A stretch of DNA of 30,650 nt from Pseudomonadota bacterium (GTDB lineage Bacteria > Pseudomonadota > Alphaproteobacteria > Sphingomonadales > Sphingomonadaceae): positions 1 to 30,650 of the forward strand of contig JAEWIL010000063.1 in NCBI GenBank assembly GCA_023387085.1, in the 5' to 3' direction. Position numbers and translations under genes: made by a program. How positions within the stretch are numbered: position 1 is the first letter of the stretch; each line of letters starts with the position of its first letter. The notes under the pieces are model-generated. The model had not been told where the DNA came from. It did no database searches and saw only the letters and a program-made list of their open reading frames with translations. Positions 1 through 8,240 of the stretch are shown piece by piece.

Positions 1-56
1 GGCCCGACGACCTCGTCCGTCCGGTCCTGACCGGCCCACTCTTGCCCGAGGATATT

Positions 57-1820
57 ATGATGAAGACCGGAAGAATGATCTTGACCACCGCAGCGAGCCT
101 TGCCTGCCTCGCCGGGGTGCAGGCGGCGGCATCGTCGGCCGTGGCCTCCGGCGCCGAGCTTCTCGTCAACGATGCCGACGCGCTCGGCGCGGTCGGCGAC
201 GAGAGGCTTTCGCTGAGCGAGGCGATCGCGCTTGCCAACGGGAGCCTCTCGGTCGGCACGCTCAGCGCCGCCGAGCGGCGGCAGGTCAAGGGAACACCGG
301 GTTCGGCCAGCGCCGACACGATCCGCTTCCGCGTTACGGGCGGAACCATCCGCTTCCCGCTCCAGGTCCAGAAGAAGCCGGACATGGACTTCGCGGTATT
401 GGTCACGTCCTCAAAGCTTCCGGACCTGAGCGGAAACGACGGCGACAGGATCGTCGGCGGCGGAATCCGCTTTGCCAACGGCCCCGACGACGCGGCCGAT
501 ACGGTCAATGAAGTTCCGCTCTTCAAGGGCGCCCCGCTCGGCGGAACCGGCCTCGTCATCGAAAGCTCGAACTTCAGCCTTTCGGGCGTGACGTTCGATC
601 GCTTCATCCAGCCGCTGGTCTTCCGGCCTGCGGCCGGCTCGGCCGGTCTTGTCAACGTCACGCTCAAGGGCAACCGGTTCGTGAATTCGGGCGGCGTCAG
701 TTTCTCCGCCATGGCTGGCGGCGAACGCAGCGCGCTGCGCAACATCCTCGTCGAAAAGAACGAGTTCCTTGGATCGGCGCTCTATGGCGAGACCTATCCG
801 AGCAAGCTGCATAACGCGATCGCGGTCACCGGTGCGTCGGGAGCCGCCCCGAAAGACGGGCAGGCGGAGACGGTCATCGTCGACGATATCCGGATCATCG
901 GCAACAAGGTTCGCGAATATGCGGGAGGTGTCCAGGTCCAGCCGCTCCAGGTGCTTTTCGGCAAGAACAGGGGAGCCGAGCTCACTCGCCTGGTCGTCGC
1001 GCGCAACGACATATCGCTCGGCGCCGATGCCGGTGATCCCGCCGTCTACCTCTGGGGCGCGGTCGCGGTGAACGGCGAGGTTTCGGACGTCCGCGTCGAG
1101 GATGTGCTCGTGGAAAGGAACCGGATCGTCGGCAATGGCCATGTCCTGTTCCTGTCGGGGGTCGAAGCGCTGCTCGGCGGCACTGCGCCGGCCACCAATA
1201 TCCATTTCTCGAACATCCGCATCAACGCGAACCGGATCCTGCCCCGCACGAACTGCTCCTTCGGGATCACCGCCATCGCCGCCTTCCCGGAAATGAACGG
1301 CCCGGCGGCCGTGGGCAATTCGCTGAGCGATGTCTCGATCACCGGCAACATAGTCGACCGGTGTGCGATCGGCATCTTCGCAAGCCCGCTGCTAAACGTG
1401 GGGGCGCCGGGCACGAGCACCGGCAACCGGATCGACCGCCTCACGCTGCGCGCCAACCGGGTTTCGGGGGCGCGGAACGGGATCATCGTTGCCGGGGGCG
1501 CGGTGATCGCCGACGAGGTCAAGGGCGACATCGGCGTCGAGAAAAACCTCGTTCGAGGTCTCGAGATCATGGACAATATTCTCACCGCGGACGAAATGCC
1601 GATCCTCGTTGCGGGCGCCTATGCCCGCGGCAAGGTCTCCGCATCGCTCACCGACAACAGCGTCGACGTCGTGCGATTGCGCGGCAACCGGACCGGACGC
1701 GCGGCGGCCCCTTGCCGCATCGAAGGCAATTTCGCCGAAGAAACATCGATCCTTCCCGCCGGCAATCAAGTGACCGGTGCCACCGAAAGCTGCTCCGTTT
1801 CTCGCTCTGGCACTCGCTAA
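57..1820 (+). CDS. Exported right-handed parallel beta-helix protein
   Basis: Predicted 587-residue secreted or outer-surface protein. The N-terminus (about residues 1-32) has a basic start, a hydrophobic core (MILTTAASLACLAGV) and small residues ending in ASG, a classic Sec signal peptide. Residues 36-61 (LLVNDADALGAVGDERLSLSEAIALAN) resemble the CSLREA-type entry segment that precedes beta-helix folds. The remainder is full of short repeats with N-x-[IV] and G-N-[RK] turns (for example KGNRF, IIGNKVR, ARNDIS, RGNRTG), as expected for successive coils of a solenoid. I chose ATG at 57 (or 60) over the upstream TTG at 42 because GAGG at 48-51 lies 5-8 nt before it and the signal peptide then starts correctly. 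No catalytic residues of pectate or polysaccharide lyases could be identified, so enzymatic activity is unproven. It is convergent with the dehydrogenase genes and need not belong to their pathway. Confidence 0.8.
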   Translation: MMKTGRMILTTAASLACLAGVQAAASSAVASGAELLVNDADALGAVGDERLSLSEAIALANGSLSVGTLSAAERRQVKGTPGSASADTIRFRVTGGTIRFPLQVQKKPDMDFAVLVTSSKLPDLSGNDGDRIVGGGIRFANGPDDAADTVNEVPLFKGAPLGGTGLVIESSNFSLSGVTFDRFIQPLVFRPAAGSAGLVNVTLKGNRFVNSGGVSFSAMAGGERSALRNILVEKNEFLGSALYGETYPSKLHNAIAVTGASGAAPKDGQAETVIVDDIRIIGNKVREYAGGVQVQPLQVLFGKNRGAELTRLVVARNDISLGADAGDPAVYLWGAVAVNGEVSDVRVEDVLVERNRIVGNGHVLFLSGVEALLGGTAPATNIHFSNIRINANRILPRTNCSFGITAIAAFPEMNGPAAVGNSLSDVSITGNIVDRCAIGIFASPLLNVGAPGTSTGNRIDRLTLRANRVSGARNGIIVAGGAVIADEVKGDIGVEKNLVRGLEIMDNILTADEMPILVAGAYARGKVSASLTDNSVDVVRLRGNRTGRAAAPCRIEGNFAEETSILPAGNQVTGATESCSVSRSGTR

Positions 1821-2131
1821 GCGCTGCGAAGTGGCATGGGGGGGCTTTGGCTGCCGAGGCGATCAGGGTGGCCCGCCTCCTCTATGGAGGGCTGTGACGG
1901 GAGACAGAAGGGTTTCGCTCTCTCCCCACGGGCCTTTTCCATGACTTTGTGCGCCGGAACAGGAAGCAGGCAGGGGGACTTTTGTCCCGGGGCCAGTTCC
2001 TCCGTATCCGGTACCCGTCTGTCGGCGGCTTGCGAGATGGGGGAGGGGATCCGGAACGGGGGTCTCGCTCCGCCATTCATCGGCTCGTGCGGCATTCGTC
2101 TCGCACCGGGCCGGTGAGCGGCGGGCGCTCT
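1821..2131. other. Convergent intergenic region with weak hairpins, no gene seen
   Basis: This 311-base gap lies between two converging genes. It shows no convincing coding sequence. It holds a 6-bp inverted repeat GGGAGA (1899-1904) / TCTCCC (1921-1926) followed by a short T run. It also holds two adjacent inverted repeats just beyond the stop of the minus-strand gene: CACCGG-G-CCGGTG (2104-2116) and GAGCG-GCGGG-CGCTC (2116-2130). These may stop transcription from both sides, but none has a proper U tract. Confidence 0.5.
2104..2130 (-). terminator. Possible terminator hairpins after the dehydrogenase operon
   Basis: Two short inverted repeats abut each other immediately downstream of the minus-strand stop codon (2134-2132): GAGCG/CGCTC with a 5-nt loop, and CACCGG/CCGGTG around one base. 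There is no U-rich tail, so this would be an atypical or Rho-assisted stop. Confidence 0.25.
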
Positions 2132-3301
2132 CTAACCCTTAGGCATGCCGAGCCCGCGTTCCGCTATCAGATTGCGCATGACGTCATTGGTTCCTCCCGA
2201 AATCATGCTGCCGAACGAATCGAGATAGTCGTACATCGGGCTGCCGCGGCCTTCGCCAGGCGCAATAAGCTGGGCCGCGAGACCTGCATGCCGCACGCGG
2301 TGATCGTGATAAACGCTTGTCCCGACGCTGCGTGCGAGCTTGATCAGCGATGGCGCCATCGAGAAGGTCCCGAGATCGGGCTCGGTTTGCAACAAGGTGC
2401 GGATCTGACGGCGGAGCGCCTGCAACTCGGCGAAGCGGCGCAGGAAGTCACGGCGGAGCTCGTCATCGTCCAGCCACTCCGCACCGGAGGCCAGCGAGGT
2501 CGCATAATGATGCTCGAGATGCACCATCTCGCGTTCGGCCATTTCGAAGGAAATCACTCCGCGCTCGGACGATAGCGTCGCCTGCGCGATCTGCCAGCCT
2601 GCATTCTCCGCGCCAATGCGGTCCGCCACCGGTATCCGAACGTCCGTCAGGAATATCTCGGCGAAATTGGACGTGCCCGTCGATTTCCGGATAGGCCGAA
2701 CCTCGACCCCCGGCGCCGACATGTCGAGGATGAAATAGCTGATCCCCTCATGCTTTCTTGCATCGGGATCGGTGCGCGCGAGGAGAAGGCAATAACCTGC
2801 ATACATTGCAAAGGATGACCATATCTTCTGCCCGTTCACGATATAATGATCGCCGTCGCGGACGGCGCGTGTCCGAAGTGCGGCGAGGTCCGAGCCGGCG
2901 GCGGGCTCCGAGAATCCCTGACACCAGATCGTTCCGTTGCCGACGGTCGGCATATAGGTCTTCTTCTGATGGTCGCTGCCGAACGGAATGAGCGTGGCGG
3001 GAACGTGATTGATGCCGATGATGAATGTCTCGTTGCCAGGTGTGCGCGCGCGCGCGAATTCGTCGGCGATGATGACCTGATGCGCGAGGCCTAGCCCCGC
3101 GCCACCGAATTCGACGGGCCAATGCGGCGTTCCGAGGCCGACCTTCTGGCGCTCGCCCATCCACCAGCGCTGATAGTCGACGAAGTCGCTGCCGAGTGCC
3201 TCGAACCACAAATGCGATTTTTCCGCAGGTGCGGTCGCGCGAGCCCAATCGCGAACCGCCCGGCGAAAGGCTCCGAGGTTGTCGCGGTGTTCAATAATCA
3301 A
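2132..3301 (-). CDS. Acyl-CoA dehydrogenase, large (catalytic-type) subunit
   Basis: FAD-dependent dehydrogenase that forms an alpha,beta double bond in an acyl-CoA; 389 residues from the chosen start. Motifs in order: the FAD/substrate strand WCQGFSEPAAGSDLAALRTRA (about 127-147), YIVNGQKIWSS (about 153-163), and the C-terminal GGTNDVMRNLIAERGLGMPKG. A glutamate in SSERG (E246) lies where the IVD/FadE26-type enzymes carry their catalytic base on helix G. The start is a TTG at 3301, because GGAG at 3309-3312 sits exactly 7 nt upstream and no ATG occurs before residue 48. This makes it overlap the preceding small-subunit gene by 11 nt, implying translational coupling. With that gene it probably forms a heteromeric (alpha-beta) dehydrogenase like ChsE4-ChsE5 of mycobacterial cholesterol catabolism. 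The substrate is unknown. Confidence 0.88.
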   Translation of the reverse strand: MIIEHRDNLGAFRRAVRDWARATAPAEKSHLWFEALGSDFVDYQRWWMGERQKVGLGTPHWPVEFGGAGLGLAHQVIIADEFARARTPGNETFIIGINHVPATLIPFGSDHQKKTYMPTVGNGTIWCQGFSEPAAGSDLAALRTRAVRDGDHYIVNGQKIWSSFAMYAGYCLLLARTDPDARKHEGISYFILDMSAPGVEVRPIRKSTGTSNFAEIFLTDVRIPVADRIGAENAGWQIAQATLSSERGVISFEMAEREMVHLEHHYATSLASGAEWLDDDELRRDFLRRFAELQALRRQIRTLLQTEPDLGTFSMAPSLIKLARSVGTSVYHDHRVRHAGLAAQLIAPGEGRGSPMYDYLDSFGSMISGGTNDVMRNLIAERGLGMPKG

Positions 3302-4427
3302 CGTCAATCTCCGTCGTTGGCCGCCCGCTTCGTGTCTCGGCGGCAAGCAACCGCGCGGCAAGGTCGCGCTGCTCCCGCCGGTCTCCGACGAGCGCTTCGT
3401 TCAGTCGGGCACGCTTGGCATAGATGTGCGGGGCATATTCCCAGGTGTGTCCGACGCCGCCGTGAAGCAGGATCGCCTCGCTGGTCGCGAGGTCGAAGCA
3501 CTCGGTGGCCCCCGCCTTGGCGAGCGCCACCCACATGGCAGCGCTGTGAGCGTTGGTTGACAAGCTGTCGAGTGCCTCGTCGAGAAGATGGTCCTGTGTG
3601 GCGATGGCACCCATGAGACTTGCGACCCGGTGCTTTATGGCCTGAAAGGATCCGACCGCGCGACCGAACTGCTCGCGCGTCTTAAGATAGTCGACCGTAA
3701 TCGCCATAATCCGCTGTGCACCGCCAAGGCTGTCGGCTGCGAGCGCGAAGGCGAGAAGACGGCGCAGGCGTGCGCCGATCGTGCCGACGGGATCGTCGAG
3801 AATATGCGCGGCGTCCGCGCCGTCGCACGAAAGCCTGCACAATCGGCGCGTGCGGTCCCAGCTCTCTTGCGGATCGAGCCGCACGCCCTCGCCGGGCCTC
3901 AATATGGCCCATACAGCCCGGTCGCCGCTTATCGCCGGCACGGCAAGCAAGCCCGCTTCTGCTTCGCCGAGCATCAGCATCGAGCCATAGAGTCCACCTT
4001 CGCGCACGATCATGTCACCCGCGCCGAATGCCGCGGGAACCGAGGCAGTGGTCGAACCGGTCACGATCTGTTCGATATCGCCCCGGAAATCTCCCGCGAT
4101 GCCGATCTCGCACAACCACTGCGTGAACCCGAGCGTCGCTACAAAAGAACCTGGCGCGGCGTGCCTGCCCAGTTCGTAATTCAGCGCCCGCAGCCAGGCT
4201 GCGCCCAGTCCCAACCCGCCAAGGCTCTCGGGAAGCGATGCACCGAGCCAGCCGAGTTCGGCCGCCTGCCCCCAGAGCGTCTGCCCGAGCGCGGACTTTC
4301 CATCGATAAATGCGTGAAGCGTTCCGCTGTCGCACTCCTTCAGCAGGATGTCGGCGACGCCCTCCTGGAAAGCACGCATATCCGCTTCGCTGCCGTCGCC
4401 GGTCGTGCCCCTTTCGCCCTGATACAC
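3291..4427 (-). CDS. Acyl-CoA dehydrogenase, small/partner subunit
   Basis: Acyl-CoA dehydrogenase-fold protein of about 378 residues. It keeps the REQFGRAVGSFQAIKHRVASLMG segment that contacts FAD across the dimer, and the C-terminal LLHGGVGHTWEYAPHIYAKRA segment typical of partner subunits. Its central SEP.AGSD strand is degraded, and the helix-G position reads AADSLGGAQRI with no glutamate, so it probably cannot act alone. The reading frame is open to 4556. I favour GTG at 4427, since AGAGGA at 4435-4440 is 7 nt upstream; ATG at 4379 (MRAFQEG) is the alternative and matches common family N-termini but lacks a clear ribosome binding site. It overlaps the next gene, the catalytic-type partner, by 11 nt. 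A 272-nt gap separates it from the LysR gene upstream. Confidence 0.82.
   Translation of the reverse strand: MYQGERGTTGDGSEADMRAFQEGVADILLKECDSGTLHAFIDGKSALGQTLWGQAAELGWLGASLPESLGGLGLGAAWLRALNYELGRHAAPGSFVATLGFTQWLCEIGIAGDFRGDIEQIVTGSTTASVPAAFGAGDMIVREGGLYGSMLMLGEAEAGLLAVPAISGDRAVWAILRPGEGVRLDPQESWDRTRRLCRLSCDGADAAHILDDPVGTIGARLRRLLAFALAADSLGGAQRIMAITVDYLKTREQFGRAVGSFQAIKHRVASLMGAIATQDHLLDEALDSLSTNAHSAAMWVALAKAGATECFDLATSEAILLHGGVGHTWEYAPHIYAKRARLNEALVGDRREQRDLAARLLAAETRSGRPTTEIDVDY
3309..3312 (-). promoter_or_regulatory. Ribosome binding site that sets a TTG start
   Basis: GGAG on the minus strand, 7 nt before the TTG at 3301. A second TTG at 3307 is only 1 nt from it and so is unlikely. 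The site lies inside the last codons of the upstream gene. Confidence 0.55.
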
Positions 4428-4699
4428 CCTGATTTCCTCTCGCTGGCAAAACTCGGATTGCCCGCCCTTCGGGAGCGCCGAGGAGCTTGCGCCATAAAGG
4501 ACTGCCCGCTGCGCCGGGTCCATTGAGATTTCGGCATGTCGCGAGGGGGATTGCACATGGTGCGATCGACCCGGCCTTGCGGCAAGGCTGTGCCGGATGG
4601 ATGAAGCCGTGCCCGACTGGGCCCCGCCGGCTCTCGCCGTTGCGGCCTTGCTGCCACGCCGACCTTGGAGTGCGCCGCCTTTCGCCCTGAGGGGTTGGG

Positions 4700-5599
4700 T
4701 CAGGCTTTTGCTGATTTCCCGGCCATCGTCTCGGCAAGCCGCCAGAAGCGCTCACCGACTGGCGACATGGTTCGCCGAGAACGGACCAGAGACAGTTCGA
4801 TTTCGGGTCGCTGCCCCCTGATCGGGACGCGCCTGAAGTCGGACGGCAGCGTCTCTTCCTTGGCATAGCTGATGTACACAAGACGATCGCGCTGGGCTTC
4901 CTCGCGAATGAAGCGGCGCCCTTCGAGCAGGATCACCGGCTCGGCGCCCGCGCCGCCAACCCATGAATACATGGCCTGGAAGCTCCGCGACGCGGGATCC
5001 TTGCTGCCGATCGCGATCCGTCGGCCCTTCAGTTCCTCGAACGCCACCGCGTCGGCACCGGCGAGCGGGTCCTCGTTCGGAATCGCGAGGCAGGGGAGCA
5101 GGCGTTCGAGCACGATCCCCTCCAGATCCTTCTCCACGACCGGGCCGACGACCAGCCCGAAATCGAGCCGTCCCTCGGTAACGAGATCGGCGACGTCGCC
5201 CGACCATTCGAACGAGGACAATTCGAGCTTCACTTTCGGGCGCAGCTTGCGATAGGCATCGAGAAGGTTTTCGCGCGTTTCGAGCGGGAAGGTGGCGTAG
5301 CTGAGCCCGATCTTCAGCAGCGCATCGACATTGCGCTTCATATCCTCGGCTTTGGTTCGCACCAGTTCGGCGCTCTCTGCGACCGTCTTGGCGACGTCGT
5401 AGAATTCCTGGCCACGCGGTGTCAGCACGATCTTGGCCCCGCTGCGGTCGAACAGGCTGAATCCCAGCTGTTCCTCGAGTTGCATCACCTGACGGGAGAG
5501 CCACGGCTGATCGATCCGCAATGCGGTAGCCGCGCGCGTGAAGGATTGATGTTCCGCTACCGCTACAAACCGGAGCACGCGCTCCAAATTCAGATTCAT
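4700..5599 (-). CDS. LysR-family transcriptional regulator
   Basis: 299-residue LysR-type regulator. The winged helix-turn-helix is at about residues 4-62 (FVAVAEHQSFTRAATALRIDQPWLSRQVMQLEEQLGFSLFDR), matching the family consensus S-x-T-x-A-A-x-x-L-x-x-x-Q-P-x-L-S-R-Q-I. A linker helix follows, then a periplasmic-binding-like effector domain starting near residue 92 (LLKIGLSYATFPLETRENLLDAYRKLRP). GAGG and AAGGAG lie 5 and 10 nt before the ATG. It sits between two acyl-CoA dehydrogenase pairs on the same strand, so it is the natural candidate regulator for them. LysR proteins usually act with a CoA-ester or acid co-inducer. No T-N11-A operator could be assigned with confidence. Confidence 0.93.
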   Translation of the reverse strand: MNLNLERVLRFVAVAEHQSFTRAATALRIDQPWLSRQVMQLEEQLGFSLFDRSGAKIVLTPRGQEFYDVAKTVAESAELVRTKAEDMKRNVDALLKIGLSYATFPLETRENLLDAYRKLRPKVKLELSSFEWSGDVADLVTEGRLDFGLVVGPVVEKDLEGIVLERLLPCLAIPNEDPLAGADAVAFEELKGRRIAIGSKDPASRSFQAMYSWVGGAGAEPVILLEGRRFIREEAQRDRLVYISYAKEETLPSDFRRVPIRGQRPEIELSLVRSRRTMSPVGERFWRLAETMAGKSAKA

Positions 5600-5715
5600 C
5601 CCGACCTCGCTCCTTCACCTCAAGGGCGTGCGAACATGCCCGCCGGACACGATCCAGGGCATGCAGGCCTTTTGCTCGTGCATCCCTGGCTTGGCAAGGG
5701 AGCCCCGGCGCCGAC

Positions 5716-6795
5716 CTAAAGGCCCGCCATGTCGAATGCCCGCTGGAAATATGCCTCGCTCGCACCGCCCCAGGCAAAATCGAACATCGCGCGCTTCAAC
5801 CAGATATGAAGATCATGCTCCCAGGTGAAAGCGATCCCGCCATGAAGCTCTGCGCCCATTCGCGCGCTCTGCAAATAGACCTCGCAGGTTTGCGCCTTGG
5901 CGAGCGCAGCGGCGTGGGATGCCCTGTCGGGCAGGCGGTCGAACGCGTAGGCCGAGAACCAGAAAAGGCCCCTGGTCGGCTCGACTTCGACCGCCATGTT
6001 CGCAAGTTGATGCTTCACCCCCTGAAACGCCGCCAGCCTTGCGCCGAAGGCCTCGCGCAACATTGTGTAGTCTCGCGTCATCTCGACGATCCGCGACGCG
6101 CCGCCGAACGCATCGGCAGCAAGGAGCACCCCGGCTGCGTCCATCATTCTGCGGGATGCCGTCATGTCGCCGCAAAGAAGGGCGGCGGGAGTCGCGGAAA
6201 AGCCGGTCTCGGCGAGTGGACGGGTCCGGTCCTGGCTCTCGACCGCACGGACCTCCAGCCCTCGCGCTCCAGCCTCCACCACAGCCAGACGTCCGCCCTC
6301 GATTCCGACGACCAGCAAATCGGCGCTTTCCCCGAAAGGGACTGCCGACTTTGTACCGGTCAATGCGTCCCCATCCGAAACCGTCAGCCATTCCCCGGGC
6401 TGCCATCGAGCCCCGGGCTCCGCGATCGCGACCGTTGCAAGCAGGCTGCCGTCCGCGAGGCCAGGAAGCCAGCGTGCCTGCTGCGCCTCGTCGCCGCCGT
6501 ACAATATTGCCGTGGTCGCCAGCGCATGGCCGAAAAGCGGAATGGCGCTCGCGGCGTAGCCGGCCTGTTCGGCGACAAGAGCGAGTTCCACCATTCCAAG
6601 GCCGAGGCCGCCATGGCGTTCAGGCACGAGGATGGCGGGAAGACCGAACGCCCTCATCTCGTCCCACATTGTCCTGTCCCAGTCGATTTCGCCATCCACT
6701 GCGGCGCGAGTACGCGCCACCGCGGCGGAATCCGCGAACGCTTTCGCGGCAGCCTGCTGCAGCTGAACCTGATCGTCGGAAAGTCTGAAATCCAT
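5716..6795 (-). CDS. Acyl-CoA dehydrogenase, small/partner subunit
   Basis: 359-residue acyl-CoA dehydrogenase-fold protein. The N-terminus MDFRLSDDQVQLQQAAAKAFAD is typical of the partner class, followed by LVPERHGGLGLGMVELALVAEQ. FAD-contact residues are in MLREAFGARLAAFQGVKHQLANM, and the C-terminal signature is ELHGGIAFTWEHDLHIWLKRA. The helix-G segment (LLAADAFGGASRIVEM) has no catalytic glutamate, and the usual SEPxAGSD strand is replaced by IAEPGARWQP. Its ATG is 15 nt beyond the stop of the large-subunit gene upstream, so the two are co-transcribed. It is probably the non-catalytic half of a heteromeric dehydrogenase. It is a paralogue of the gene at 3291-4427. Confidence 0.88.
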   Translation of the reverse strand: MDFRLSDDQVQLQQAAAKAFADSAAVARTRAAVDGEIDWDRTMWDEMRAFGLPAILVPERHGGLGLGMVELALVAEQAGYAASAIPLFGHALATTAILYGGDEAQQARWLPGLADGSLLATVAIAEPGARWQPGEWLTVSDGDALTGTKSAVPFGESADLLVVGIEGGRLAVVEAGARGLEVRAVESQDRTRPLAETGFSATPAALLCGDMTASRRMMDAAGVLLAADAFGGASRIVEMTRDYTMLREAFGARLAAFQGVKHQLANMAVEVEPTRGLFWFSAYAFDRLPDRASHAAALAKAQTCEVYLQSARMGAELHGGIAFTWEHDLHIWLKRAMFDFAWGGASEAYFQRAFDMAGL

Positions 6796-6810
6796 GATGC
6801 GCTGCCGATC

Positions 6811-8004
6811 CTACATGCCGGTGAAAGTGAAGTCCTTCGGAAGGCCGAGCCCGCGCTCGGCAATGATGTTGCGCTGGATGTTGGAAGAACCGCCGGCGAT
6901 GGCGATCTTGAGACTGTGCAGTGCAAGCTCGATCCATTTGAGGCTGTCGCGGTGGCCGCCCTGTTCCGCGTCGCCGGGGCGCACGAGCAGATAATCCTCG
7001 CCGATGAGGTCGCGCGCAAGACGCTCGATCATCTGCACCGTGTCGGTCAGATAGAGCTTCTGCGTCAGGAGATAGGGGCCGGGCTCCTCGCAGGCGATTT
7101 CCATCGAGAAAGCGCGATAGGCGGAATAGCGCATCGCCTGGAGCCGTGCCTCGACCCTCGCGAGGTCCGATCTCACCCGGGCGTCTTCGATCGACGGCAG
7201 GCCGTTTCGCTCGGCGCGCTTCGCCAGCCGGACCAGCCGGCGCAGCAGGCTCTCGAGCCATTGGACGCTGCGAAAGCCGGCGCGTTCGTGGTGCAGGGTC
7301 GTCTTGGAGACAAGCCATCCATTGCCCCGCCCGCCGACCAGCGCATCCAGCGGCGCCACCGCGTCGGTGAAGAACACCTCGCAGAATTCGGATTCGCCCG
7401 TGATTTGCCGGATGCGGCGTATCTCGACGCCGGGCTGGCGCAGGTCGATCAGGAAATAGGAGAGCCCCTTGTGGCGGGGCTCGCTGTCGGTCCGCACGAG
7501 CGCATGCATGAAATCGGACTTGTAAGCGTTTGAACTCCAGACCTTCTGTCCGTTGATGATCCACCGATCCCCGACGAGCTCGGCCCGCGTCGAGACTGCG
7601 GCGAGGTCGCTCCCCGCATTCGGCTCGCTATAGCCCTGTGCCCAATAGATCTCGCTTCGCACCGTCGGCGGAATGAATCTCTGCTTCTGCGCTTCGGTCC
7701 CCCAGTGAAGAAGGAGCGGTACGACGCGCTGGAGACCGACCGTCTGGGGCTCGCGAGGCGCGTCGGTGCGCGCGAACTCCTCCTTGATGATCTCGTTCTT
7801 CACGAAATCGACCGGTTGTTCGGATCCGCCAAAAGCCTCCGGAATATGCCGGAACATGAAGCCGCGAGCGATAGCCCGGCGATGGAACTCGGCCGTCCTC
7901 TCCACCGCGCTGCCGACCTCGTCCGGCAGCGGCCAGTTGGCCGCGATGAAATCGCGCAGCTCGGCGCGGAACCGTTCGGCATCCTGATTATACGCGAGGT
8001 CCAT
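6811..8004 (-). CDS. Acyl-CoA dehydrogenase, large (catalytic-type) subunit
   Basis: 397-residue acyl-CoA dehydrogenase. Visible motifs are YWAQGYSEPNAGSDLAAVST (about 120-139), WIINGQKVWSS (about 148-158), the glutamate E240 in HHERAG at the helix-G catalytic position, and the C-terminus SSNIQRNIIAERGLGLPKDF. The frame is open to 8115, but ATG at 8004 (MDLAYNQDAERFRAEL) has GGAG 6 nt upstream and gives the family's usual N-terminus. It is the first gene of a minus-strand unit. The small partner follows after 15 nt, then the LysR gene and the second dehydrogenase pair. Its 5' region is divergent from the crotonase gene and contains a strong inverted repeat at 8131-8155. Confidence 0.9.
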   Translation of the reverse strand: MDLAYNQDAERFRAELRDFIAANWPLPDEVGSAVERTAEFHRRAIARGFMFRHIPEAFGGSEQPVDFVKNEIIKEEFARTDAPREPQTVGLQRVVPLLLHWGTEAQKQRFIPPTVRSEIYWAQGYSEPNAGSDLAAVSTRAELVGDRWIINGQKVWSSNAYKSDFMHALVRTDSEPRHKGLSYFLIDLRQPGVEIRRIRQITGESEFCEVFFTDAVAPLDALVGGRGNGWLVSKTTLHHERAGFRSVQWLESLLRRLVRLAKRAERNGLPSIEDARVRSDLARVEARLQAMRYSAYRAFSMEIACEEPGPYLLTQKLYLTDTVQMIERLARDLIGEDYLLVRPGDAEQGGHRDSLKWIELALHSLKIAIAGGSSNIQRNIIAERGLGLPKDFTFTGM

Positions 8005-8035
8005 CCGCTTCTCCCATCCTGCGCGATATTTAATG

Positions 8036-8054
8036 CGCTGCGACCCATGCAGCG
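8036..8054. repeat. Short inverted repeat in the divergent promoter region
   Basis: CGCTGC and GCAGCG flank 7 nt, 32 nt upstream of the dehydrogenase start at 8004. It is next to a small AT-rich patch (GATATTTAAT, 8025-8034) that could be part of its promoter. Six-base arms are weak evidence in GC-rich DNA. Confidence 0.3.
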
Positions 8055-8130
8055 AAAGGGGAGTCGCGCATGGCTTCATGTGATCGCGGAAGGGGAGGGG
8101 CGGGATCTTGGCCATCGGCGCCCCTGCGCC

Positions 8131-8155
8131 CGATCATGAGAATTACGCATGATCG
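8131..8155. promoter_or_regulatory. Operator-like inverted repeat between divergent operons
   Basis: Perfect 8-bp arms CGATCATG (8131-8138) and CATGATCG (8148-8155) around a 9-nt spacer. It lies in the 236-nt gap between the minus-strand dehydrogenase operon (start 8004) and the plus-strand crotonase/CoA-transferase operon (start 8241). Size and position suit a dimeric repressor such as a TetR- or GntR-type protein, or a LysR protein, controlling both directions. The protein that binds it is unknown. Confidence 0.55.
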
Positions 8156-8240
8156 AATGTCGGATCCGCTCCTAGACGGCGCGCGGCCGGTGGGCGACGG
8201 TGCGGCAATGGCAGATATGGCGCAGGGGAGAGGCAGCGAC

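Noticed and set aside
5806..7533. 575-codon plus-strand open frame over the dehydrogenase pair
   Set aside because: It is antisense to two clear acyl-CoA dehydrogenases, has no domain motifs, and its length reflects high GC with few stop codons.
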